From Cyanophora paradoxa (lineage: Eukaryota; Glaucocystophyceae; Cyanophorales; Cyanophoraceae), in contig QPMI01000062.1 in NCBI GenBank assembly GCA_004431415.1, positions 186,001 through 250,000 of the forward strand: 64,000 nt of DNA, given 5' to 3'. The notes beneath the pieces were generated by a model that was not told the DNA's origin, did not search any database, and saw only the letters and a list, made by a program, of their open reading frames with translations. The position numbers and the translations under genes were made by a program. The first letter of the stretch is position 1; the number at the start of each line of letters is the position of its first letter. This document shows positions 55,230 to 64,000 of this stretch, piece after piece.

Positions 55230-57144
55230 CTAGAGGAGGCGGCGGGAGCGGGCGATGCGGATGAATACGTGGTACATGGAGCCGCACATCCCCACGATCG
55301 ACGCCATCATCACGTAGAAGGCCTGCCCGGGGGAGGCGCCGCGTGAGGGGCGGGGGGCCGGCGGGCGGGCAGGGCGGGGGAGGGGATGCGTGCGGGCGCA
55401 CGTAGGGGTGCGCCTCGAAGCCGCTGGCGAGGTTCATGCCGAAGACGCCGGCGAAGAGGGCCCCCGTGGAGACGGACGCCGTCATCCCCGTCATCACCAG
55501 CTCCAGCCGCATGATCCGGTTCCTCACGGCGCTCAGGTGGATGCTGATGATCTCCTCCATGTTGCCCAGCTGCGTGATCAGGTTCTGCGCGTCGTTCATC
55601 ACCTCCTCGACCTGGCTGTAGTACACCTCCAGCATCAGCTCCAGCGCCTGGTGCTGCTCGGTGGGGCGCCCCCCGCGCCGCTCGTTGTCGGTGAGGTACA
55701 TGAGCGCCATGTCCTCGTCCGACTCGAGGATCTGCCGGATCGCCTTCTCCACCTCCCGCACCTCGTGCTCGTGGTCCGCCAGCCTGCGCCGGGGCGGGGC
55801 GGGGCTCGGCGGGGGCGTGCGGGGCCGGGGGAGGGCGGGGCCGGCGGGGCGCACTTCCTCCTCAACGGGAGGAGCTCCTCGAGCTTGGGGAGGATGGACT
55901 CGAGGCCCTGGACGCGGAGCGCGGCCTCGAGCTCGCCGAGGATCTGCCCCGCCTCCGCCCCGAGGGCCTCCCCGCGCGCCTCCAGGCCCCGCACCGCGTG
56001 CGAGACGATGTCCTCGAGGACGCGGAACTCGAAGGGCATCGCGGCGCTCGAGCCCGACGTCTGCACGATGAACTCCCGCAGCTGCGCCGTGTACTCCTTC
56101 ACCCCCTCCTCCTCGCACCCGAAGAGGTACACGCATCGGCTCCGGATGATCGCCCGCACGATCTGAGCGCGACCGCGGCGCGCGCGTGAGCGGCGCGGGG
56201 CGCTGGGGGCGGGGGCCGGGGCGGGGCGGGGCGGGGCGGACCCCGAGGTTGATGATGATGGCGCCCTCGCGGGCGAGGATGGCGGCCATGCGCGAGCGGA
56301 TCGAGGGGTCTACGGAGCGCAGGTCCCGCGGCACCACGCCGATCGCCAGCGCCGCCGCCACCTTCGGGATGCTGTGCGACTCCGCCACGCTCCCGTCCCT
56401 GCGCCCCGCCCCGCCCGCTCGCCCGGGCACGCCAGCCGCCCGAGATCCGCGCCCCAACGCAAACGCACGAGTTGAGGATCATGTACGACTGCGTCCCGAC
56501 GAGGGCCAGCCTCCTGCTGTCCTCGCTGATCGGGCCCCCGTTGCCGTTCCCCGTGTGTACGTGCGGCTTCAGGGCGACGGCGACGAGCTTCGGACGAGGC
56601 GCGCTGACTTCTTCCTCCTGCACGGCCGTCGACCTCCGTCGCTGCGGGTATCGCGCTCCCGCAGCTGTCACGGCCCCAGGGTGAGTGAAGCGGCACCGCT
56701 TTGATTCAAGCAAGCCCCCCTCGCACATGGACGTGGAAGGGCGGTAGCTGCGACGGACTTCGAGCGTTTGTGGTGCCGCGCAAACGCAGCCTGCAGCAGC
56801 GACCAGCCCGTAGCCGGCACATCGGGGATCGGGATCGGCGCGGCCGGCACGCCGAACAGGGGCTTCCGGAGGTCCTTCGCGGCGCCGCGCACAGCAAGAA
56901 GGCCCGCCTGGTCGGGCGGCGGCGGCGCCGGCGCGGCGGAGCCTGCGGAAGGGATTGCGTCACGGTCAGCGCATGGAAGCGGCGCGCAGCTCGTGTGCAG
57001 CCGCGCACCCACGAGCGCGCTGGTTCCGGAAACCAATCTCCTCAAAGGACGCGGCCCCGGACGCGGGGCCCGAAGCACGCGAGGCTTCGAGAAGCTGTGG
57101 CTAAGGAGCGCCAGACCGCCAGTGCTAGCGGGCAAGGCCGCCAT
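55230..57144 (-). CDS. MRS2/CorA-type magnesium transporter, probably mitochondrial
   Basis: Mg2+ channel of the inner mitochondrial membrane (or plastid). ATG at 57142-57144 opens MAALPASTGGLALLSHSFSK, an Arg/Ser-rich, acid-poor leader typical of mitochondrial import. An intron of about 62 nt (GTGCGAGG ... CGTGACAG, near 56665-56725) joins it to QRRRSTAVQEEEVSAPRPKL. The CorA/MRS2 core follows: DLRSVDPSIRSRMAAILARE, GAIIINLG, IVRAIIRSRCVYLFG, PFEFRVLEDIVSHAVRGLEA, HEVREVEKAIRQILESDEDM, LELMLEVYYSQVEEVMNDAQ, then the first helix with ALFAGVFGMNLASGFE (the GMN selectivity motif near 55431-55445) and the second helix VMMASIVGMCGSMYHVFI. Stop TAG 55230. All family hallmarks are present. Confidence 0.85.
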
Positions 57145-57332
57145 TGCAACGGGCGAGCTTCTTCGCCTCCGCTTCAATCCTGGCGCGCCCTGCTGCTGTC
57201 GCCCACTCGCAATCCCACTTTGCCGCGTACCCCCCACGCCGAGCGGCTCGAGCCCGCGCATGCCGCCCGCTGGGCCTTCTGTCGGGCCTGGTGAGTCAGA
57301 TAACGATTGCTGTCACCATTTTGATCTTCAAT
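57145..57332. promoter_or_regulatory. 188-bp divergent promoter region
   Basis: Space between the MRS2-like and long coiled-coil start codons. A pyrimidine-rich, relatively AT-rich patch (cgattgctgtcaccattttg, 57304-57323) lies just upstream of the plus-strand ATG. No TATA box seen. Confidence 0.4.
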
Positions 57333-60300
57333 ATGCCCCTCCGCCGCACCGCCGCGCCCCCAACGTCGCTGCGCTTTGTCGCAGGGGGCGAGGGAGGTGC
57401 AGGGCCCTCTGAAGCATCTCCGACGAGCATAATGCGTAGGCGACATTCGCCCGTCGAGGACAACGGCATCGACCACGATGCGGCTAGCACGAGTTCCGGC
57501 TCGACACGGAGTAGCTTCAAGCGCAGGCTGTCCATCCCGGCTCAGATTCTCGCCCAGCTACAGGCGTCGCAGCACTCGGTGCGCAACTGCAAGGCGGTCA
57601 GCGTGTCGGGCTAACCGGTCTCGCCGCAGGATGTGTTGGCGTGGACCGAACAGTGGCAGAAGGTACGAGCCCCGGCCGATCGTCTCTCCTGATCCGCCAG
57701 CTAACCCCTGCGTGCCCACAGGAACTGTGCGCCCGCCTCGCTCGGGCTGGCGCCGCGACCGTGCCGCTGACAATTCTCTGCCGCTTCCAGATTCAGTCTT
57801 TTCGAGAGCCTGCGAGACCAGGTCGATGCACGCACGACAGCGCTAGAGAGCGCGAATGACCAGGTTTGACTGCCACCACGCTGCGCACGGTGACCCGGCA
57901 TCGCTCGAGCGCGAATCGGCGGACGCAGCTTGCACAAGAGCGTCGCGTTCGTGCGATGGTGGAGGAGCGGGCGAAGAGCACGGACCAGCACGCCGAAGAG
58001 CTCCGGCAGGAGTACGAAGAGGTCTGCCCGCCAGGAGCCCCGCGGGCGTTGCAGGCCTCGCCGAGATGCGACGTGTAACGCGTCGTCCCAGGTGATGGCT
58101 CGGTTATCGGAAGCAGAGCGGCGGTGTAGCGCGCTGGAGAAGGAAAGCAAGTCCCTGCGCCAGGCAGAACAGGTCCAGCAGTTGCTGCGCTCGCCGTTTG
58201 TTTGTTTCCGCCGCCGACCCTCGTTTCTTCGCCCGCAGAGCCGCGTGTCGGAGCTAGTGAGGTGTGGCATCCGAGTGCTGGATTCCTTTTCCGAGGCCTC
58301 ACTCGCCCGCGCAGCGTCAAGCTCTCCGCGGAGCGGGAGCGGGACATGCGGGGCGACGCCCTCCAGAAGGTTTCCGAGCTGCAGCAGGAGGTTCCCGCCC
58401 GCCGTGCCCGCCGCGCCCCGCCGGCGCTGACGCCAAAACGCCCTCGGCAGGTGGCGGTGCTGCAGTGCGAGAACGCGCGGCTGAGCCTGGAGCTGCAGGA
58501 GATGCGCATGCCGGCGCCGACGAACCACATGGGGACGCCCTCGCGCCGCTCGCTGCAGGTGGTCGCCACGCCGGGCACCCCCTCGGCGGCCGAGGCGGCG
58601 GCCGCCGCCGCCGAGGCGCTCGGCACGCCGGCGAAGACGCCCATGTACACGCCCGGCGGGTCGGACCCGGCGGTGCAGAGCGCGGGGCTGCTGCGGGCGC
58701 GCGTCGAGCTCTCGCGCGGTGCGCGCCCCGGGGCCGGCGGGCGGCAGCGGGGGGCTGAGCGGGGCGGCGGGGCGGCAGGGGAGCTGGAGTCGGAGCGGGA
58801 GGTGAAGCGGCAGCTGGTGGGAGAGCTGGGCGAGCTCGAGCGCGCGCTGCGGGAGCTCAAGGGCGCCAACGAGGCCCTCGAGCGCGACCTCGCCGCCCTC
58901 CACACCGCCCGCGCCGAGGTGGGGCTCCCGCCCCGCGCCGCGCCGGGGGCCGGCGGGGCTGACGGGGCGGCAGGCGACCTTCCAGAGGCAGATCCTGGAG
59001 GACCGGCTCAAGGGCGAGGCGGGGGCGCAGGCGCGGCTCGCGGAGGGCGCCAAGGCCCTCGAGGCGGAGCTGGAGCGCCTGCGCAAGGCCCGCGCCGCCG
59101 CCGAGGCGGACCTGAGGCGCCTCAAGGAGGAGGCCACCGAGGAGGAGCGCGCCCGCCAGCACGCCGAGCTCGCCTGCCGCGAGGCCCGCGCCGGCGCCGC
59201 CGACTCGGCCCGCCGCCGCGTCGAGGCGGAGCGCGAGGCGGCGCGGGCCCGGGACGAGGCGGCGCGGGAGGAGGCGGAGGCGGCGCGCGCGCGGGAGCGG
59301 GCCGAGGGGGAGCGGCGGCGGCGGCAGGCGGCGGCGGAGCTGCTGGCGCGCGGCTCGGGGTCAAACCCCGGCAGCGTCAAGGCCTCCCCGGCCTCCTCGC
59401 CCATGGCCTCACCCTGCCACTCCCGCACCCCGAGCGTCGGGCTGCCCGCCGGCGCCGGCCCCGAGGCGGTGGCGGCGGCGGCGGCGGAGGGGGGCGCGGG
59501 CCCGTCGGGGGCGGGGCCCTCGGGACGGCGGAGCGGGCGCGGCTCTCGCGGCTGCAGGAGGAGGCGCAGCGGGAGCGCCGGGGGCGGCAGACGGCGGAGG
59601 GCGCGCTGGCGCAGGCCCAGGAGGAGCTGGCGCGGGAGAAGAGCCTGCGCGAGATCGAGCGCGCGGCGCGCAAGCGGGCGCAGGCCGAGCTCGAGAAGGA
59701 GCGCGCCTGGCGCCAGAACGCCGAGGAGCTCCGCCGCCAGCTCGAGGCCACCCTCAAGGACGCCACCGCCGATGCCGCCCCGGGCCCCGCGCCCAAGGCC
59801 GCCCCGGCCCCGGAGGCCCCCGCCGCCCCCCAGGCCGCGGCGCCGCAAGCGGCGGCCGGGCGGCGGGGACGGCGGGGCGGGGCAACGCGGTGCAGGAGGC
59901 GCTGGCGGAGGCGGCGCGGGCCGGAGCTGGCGGGGCGGCGAGCTCGCTGCTGGGGTCGGCGCTCGAGGGCCTCGTCGCCAGCGCCGCCGCCCGCGAGGGC
60001 GTCGGCATCGTCGAGGCCCCTGCCGCCGCCGCCCCCGCCGCACCCGCCCCGCCCAGCCCCCGCCGGCGCCCGCCCGAGTTCTTCCAGCGCGTCTCCCGCG
60101 CCGCGGGGGAGCCCGCCGGGGAGCCGCAGCCGCTGGCCTCGGCCTCCTCGGCCCGCCGCAAGCTCGACTACGACGAGGGGCGCCGGGCGGCCCGCGCGAC
60201 GGCCCCTCGGGCCCTCCTCCCCGTCGCCCCCGCCCTCCCCGCCCAGAGCTCCCCGACCGCGCCGTGGCCGGCCCCTCCTCCTCCTCCTCCTCCCAGTCCG

Positions 60301-61866
60301 GCGGCCCCGCGGCGGGGACGCCGGCGAGCCGCCCGCCGGCCTCGCCGGCGCGGCGGGAGCCGCGGTCGGGGCGGGAGGCCCCCTCGCTGAGCCACAGCTC
60401 AACGCAGATCGAGGCGCTCTGCCTCTTCTCCTCGTCGCCGGCCCCCATGGGCCTCGCGGTGGGGGAGCTGGGGGCCGGGGAGCACGGGGAGCGGCTGCGG
60501 CTGCTCGAGGAGAACTCGCGGCTGCGGGCGAGCCTCGCCTCCGAGGCCGTCTCCCACCTCGCGGCCCTCGCCGACCTCGCGCGCTCCCGCTCGGAGCTCG
60601 CCCTCGAGAAGCGCCGCCGCAAGCTCGTGCAGCTGGAGAAGGGGGAGGCCTTCGCGGGGCCGGCGGGGCCCTCGCGCCAGGCGGCCAACGACGGGCGCCT
60701 CGACGAGATGATCCGGGAGGCGCTCGACGTGGACTTCCAGCGCATCGTCTTCACCTGCCAGCTCGAGGCCGAGATCATGAAGCTCAAGATGAACGTCAAG
60801 GAGGGCGCCAAGGCCATCTCCGCCATCCAGCGCGAGAACGGGCTCCTGCGGCGCCAGATGGAGGGCCTCGAGCGCACCAAGGCCAAGCTCGAGGACGAGA
60901 ACTCGGTGCTCCGCATCGCCTACGAGTTCGCCCGCATGCGCGCCGCCGCCCAGCTGCAGGACAAGGCCCGCGCCACGCCAGGGCGCGCCACGCCGCCGAT
61001 GGGGTCGCCGGGCCCCGGGGCCCTGCCCTCCTCGCCGGGGTCGCCGGGGGCGGGGGCGGCGGCGATGGTGCGCTTCACGCCGCGCTTCCAGCGGGGCGTG
61101 CCCGAGGCGCCCTCCCCCGCTGAGGTCGCCTGGGCCGCCCTCGAGGAGCGCCGCGTCGCCACCGCCGCCGACGCGGCGGTGGCGGCCGCGACGGCGGCGG
61201 CGGCCGGGACGGCGTCGCCGCGGGGCCCCGGGAGCACGCGGGCGGCCAACCGGGAGCTGCAGTGCCTCAAGGCGGTGCTGGCGCCCCTGCTCGAGCGGCT
61301 GCGGCGGGCGGAGACGGAGAAGCGGGAGATGGAGCGGGCGCTGGACCTGCAGGAGCGCTTCTGCATGGACATGAAGGACATCTACCTCGACCTCGAGGAG
61401 ATGTACGAGACGCGCCACGGCGCCGGCGCCCCGGGGCCCGCCTCGGGCCTCCCGCGGGACTCGCCCCGCTGCGGGGGCGCCTGCCGGGGAGCCGGGGTCG
61501 CCCGAGGGCCCGGGGCGCGGGCGGCGGCGTACGACCACAAGCTCTTCCAGGCCTTCCGCGCGTACCAGAACTTCCTCGAGACGACCCTCAACGTCCGCAA
61601 CCTCAAGGCCCGCCCGCCCCGCCCACGCCCCGCCCCCCGCCCCGCCCCGCCCGCCTGACGCCGCCCCTGCGCGCAGATCCACTCCCTGGAGAAGCAGCTG
61701 GAGACGGTGTCGCACCTGAGCCCCTCTCGCCGCGTCCGCCCCGCCCCCCAGCGCGCTCAGATGGGATCTGAGGTGCGGGCAGATCTCGAGCCTGGAGGCG
61801 CGGGACGGGGGCCCGGAGGCCTCGCACCACCTCGAGCTCCCCACCTCCGCCACCATGATCTGCTGA
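57333..61866 (+). CDS. Long coiled-coil protein, unknown function
   Basis: ATG at 57333, MPLRRTAAPPTSLRFVAGGE. The Ser-rich N-terminus contains SSFKRRLSIPAQILAQLQAS, then small exons (DVLAWTEQWQK, SLFESLRDQVDARTTALESA) lead into long coiled coils: RTQLAQERRVRAMVEERAKS, VMARLSEAERRCSALEKESK, VAVLQCENARLSLELQEMRM, ELESEREVKRQLVGELGELE, and a very charged stretch 59,000-59,350. A Ser/Pro linker precedes a second half with RLSRLQEEAQRERRGRQTAE, then GERLRLLEENSRLRASLASE, LDEMIREALDVDFQRIVFTC, QLEAEIMKLKMNVKEGAKAI, NRELQCLKAVLAPLLERLRR, FCMDMKDIYLDLEEMYETRH and FQAFRAYQNFLETTLNVRNL. It ends LPTSATMIC, stop TGA 61864. The conserved-looking C-terminal third hints at a named scaffold family I do not recognise (kinesin-tail or centriolar type possible). 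Confidence 0.65.
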
Positions 61867-63097
61867 GGCGCCGCCCCCGCGCCCCGCGCCGCCCCCGCGG
61901 GCCCAGCGACCGCCCGCCGGCGCGGGGCTGCCGCCGCCCTCGGCCCCCGTCCCCTCCCCACTCGCCCCCCCGCCCTCTCGGCCACGTCTCCCCCCGCGCC
62001 GTCTTTCTCTAGGTCTCCTCTCCACCCCGGACCCCTCCGTGTATCGTTAGAGCCCCGTGTTTCGAACTAGCCTTGTACAACTGAGATTGTTGCCGATATC
62101 GATATCGATAATTCTGATCAAACGAAAATCCTGCGACTAAAATTATGCGATGTTCAAGAGCCACGGTTTTCAACGGGTTGGACCGCGTGCGTGGGATGCC
62201 ATGACTCAGCGATGCATGCACTGCCGCGGGCCGCACGGCTGGAGACTCTCGGACATGGCTCTGACTCTCAGTGAGACTGCGCGTACTACAACTTGCCAAG
62301 TTGGCAAGGCTACCGTACGGTAGTTGGTTCATGGTGCCCGGCGGCCAGTTGACCAATGTGACACTGACAGCCAGTCGGAACAGCTGGGAAAGAAAGTTAG
62401 AAAACTCGGAAGGACTATAGCTAAAGCTCAGCCCTGGCAGGGCCTACTGCCAGGCTGGTAGTGGCTTCGAATTCCGAAGCCCTTGAAGCTCGGAATTTCG
62501 AAGCTTCCAAGTTCGAGAAATTGACTCAGTGACTCTCTAAACACGAAATGTACACGCTGCACTTGCAGCTGCCGCAGTGCCACGGTGCCGTAACTTGAAA
62601 AGCAAATGATGGTGCACTGGGCTACGCCCCGCGGACTGCTTACAAAGCTTGGAAGCCCTACCCGAACCTATATCTAGGCCTTACTACCCGAACCTATATC
62701 TAGGCCTTAATTAATAATTGCTATACATTGCAAGGGGGGGTACCCCCTCCCTTGCTCCCCTGGTGAGTTGGTGCGGCGTACTTTCTGTGTTAGCAATTTT
62801 TGTAAGATGCGATTCTTTGCATGCGCTCTCGTATAGGTGTGATCGCATCGTAGCCGCTGCGAGCGGCGAAAAACAATGCAAGGGCGGGGCTGCGCAAACA
62901 TGTCGAAGCCGCTCCTCACCTGCTATTGCTATATGCGCCGGACCACGTGCTCCTGAATGCTCTCAATGCGCTCTACAAACTCTGTCATACATGCCTGGGC
63001 TCGAGAAGCGGCGTGTGGCGCGCTAGGCCGCCTCAAGTACCTGTTGTACCGGGCGCCGGAAAAAAGTGCTCCTGAGAGTTTCAGGCGATTGCTGGGT
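61867..63097. other. AT-richer intergenic island with short repeats
   Basis: About 1.2 kb without a convincing exon. It shows a run of tcgatatcgat-type words near 62094-62108, gaattccgaag/ggaatttcgaag words (62468-62505) and ctgccaggctgg (62449-62460) like the islands at 9.7 and 48.0 kb. A 26-bp tandem pair lies at 62658-62709 and a palindrome [20 protein letters not shown] word at about 62731-62750. Confidence 0.45.
62658..62709. repeat. 26-bp tandem duplication
   Basis: The word ctacccgaacctatatctag followed by gcctta occurs twice head to tail, at 62658-62683 and 62684-62709, with no mismatch. Non-coding context. Confidence 0.9.
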
Positions 63098-63413
63098 ACA
63101 CATGCCAGAGCCCGGCCCAGAGGTCGAGGTCGCGGGGCCGAGCATCCGCATGCGGAGCGCGCGCCGGAGCGGCGCGCCCGCAACGTCGCGTTCCGGTGCG
63201 CTTCCGGCTGCGGCCTCGGCGGCGACACCTGCACCGTGCGGGAACAGCCGCGGATGCGCTCCTGGTGGCGAATGCGGGCACAGCCGCTCCTGGTGGCGGA
63301 GAGCGCCGCGAGAGTGCAGGAAGAAGGCGCCCGAGACGCCGCGACGCCGGCTGTGTGCGCGCCCGCGGCCGCGGCGTTTTGCCAACGCTCTCGGTTTCTG
63401 ATGGACTCCGATT
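63098..63413 (+). CDS. Weak gene candidate, function unknown
   Basis: From an ATG near 63096 the plus strand reads MPEPGPEVEVAGPSIRMRSA and then APATSRSGALPAAASAATPA, followed by a Cys/Gly patch CGNSRGCAPGGECGHS. Neighbouring frames are also open, as expected in such GC-rich DNA, and no domain is recognised. It could be the first exon of a gene continuing through the tandem repeat past the window edge. Low confidence; the minus strand is an equal possibility. Confidence 0.2.
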
Positions 63414-63603
63414 CATGATCGAGCAGACTCCAGCTCGATGTTGTCAAGCTCTTCAAGCGCGGTTCAAGCACGGGGCGGGTCGCCACTTGCACGCCTCGGC
63501 CCACGTATGCGTGGCTTGAACCGCGGCCGGCGTTCCGTAGCAGAGTGTGGCGGCCGCGGCGTCGCAGCATTCGCAGCTGCTCCTAGTACGTCGCGTCGGG
63601 CTA

Positions 63604-64000
63604 GGCCCCGCCCCTGCGCCGCGGCTGTCCGGGGCGAGCTGACGCCTCGGCCCTGCGCAGGCTATGCGCAGGGCCGGCGCCACCTGCCCCTCCGCCCGCT
63701 TCCCCGCCCGCCGCCCTGCCGGCTGCCTCAGCGTCATCGACTCCAGGTTCGCTCCGCCGCTGCTGCCGCGCACCTGGCCCGGCCGCCCCCGCTGGGCCCC
63801 GCCCCCGCACGGCCGCTGTCCGGGGCGAGCTGACGCCTCAGCTCTGCGTATGTGCAGGCTATGCGCAGGGCCGGCGCCACTTGCCCTCCGCCCGCTTCCT
63901 CGCCCGCCGCCTCGCCGGCTGCTTCAGCGTCGTCGACTCCAGGTTCGCCCGCCGCTGCTGCCGCGCACCTGGCCGGCCGCCCCGCTGGGCCCCGCCCCGC
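63604..64000. repeat. 191-bp tandem duplication reaching the window edge
   Basis: Words such as ctgtccggggcgagctgacg (63625 and 63816) and aggctatgcgcagggccggc recur with a 191-bp period, giving two copies at about 63604-63794 and 63795-63985, with the start of a possible third (gggccccgccccgc) at the edge. Each unit looks like an intron end (gagctgacgcct...gcag), an exon of 85-86 nt (gctatgcgcagg ... gactccag) and a donor-like gttcgc. The copies differ by a one-base length change in the exon, which would alter frame. Confidence 0.7.

Noticed and set aside
57701-60916. Very long open frame on the minus strand (over 1000 codons)
   Set aside because: Antisense to the plus-strand coiled-coil gene. 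In DNA this GC-rich stop codons are scarce, so the antisense frame is open by composition; its product is low-complexity Arg/Pro/Ala without domains.

Overview
This is a window of nuclear DNA from a very GC-rich, gene-dense eukaryote, most likely a unicellular alga (GC-rich haptophytes or pelagophytes are plausible; the sequence alone does not decide). Evidence: genes are broken by many short introns (about 50-100 nt) with GT/GC...AG ends and a CTGAC/CTAAC-like branch site; typically eukaryotic proteins occur (ribosomal uL29/L35, MOG1, DUS3-like, MRS2, beta-1,4-galactosyltransferase, F-box, RING, TIR); and there is a DXP reductoisomerase, normally a plastid enzyme. There is no operon structure, rRNA, CRISPR array or intact transposon. 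All gene spans below are hand-built from exons whose joins restore known family motifs; first and last exons are the least certain parts.

Layout. 1-9.2 kb: an ankyrin-repeat gene (+, cut by the left edge), an F-box/ankyrin gene (-), and an isoprenylcysteine-methyltransferase-like membrane protein (+). 10.2-20.9 kb: four genes in a row on the minus strand: NRT2-type nitrate transporter, rhomboid protease, thiamin pyrophosphokinase, and a trehalose-6-phosphate synthase/phosphatase-like protein with degenerate active sites. 21.3-26.6 kb: a D-serine dehydratase-like PLP enzyme (+), then MOG1 and DXP reductoisomerase (-). 27-62 kb: every gene alternates in strand: unknown three-pass membrane protein (+), RsuA/RluB pseudouridine synthase (-), ethanolamine-phosphate cytidylyltransferase (+), 55-residue membrane protein (-), ribosomal protein L35/uL29 (+), DUS3-like tRNA-dihydrouridine synthase (-), TIR/EF-hand/zinc-finger protein (+), coiled-coil protein (-), coiled-coil/PH-like protein (+), beta4-galactosyltransferase (-), B-box/TPR/CCCH/RING protein (+), mitochondrial MRS2-type Mg transporter (-), long coiled-coil protein (+). 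62-64 kb: AT-richer DNA with repeats, a weak gene candidate and a 191-bp tandem duplication running to the window edge.

The genes are unrelated housekeeping, transport and signalling functions, so little joint function is implied. What links them is layout: divergent starts 140-600 bp apart (shared promoters likely), convergent ends as little as 26 bp apart, and AT-richer repeat-bearing islands mainly between convergent ends. The most interesting points are the TIR/EF-hand/zinc-finger protein, the 8-nt microexon in MOG1, the stereotyped introns with CCCCG pentamers just inside the 5' splice site, the apparently inactivated TPS/TPP protein, and a tRNA-like A-box with an inverted repeat in a divergent promoter.
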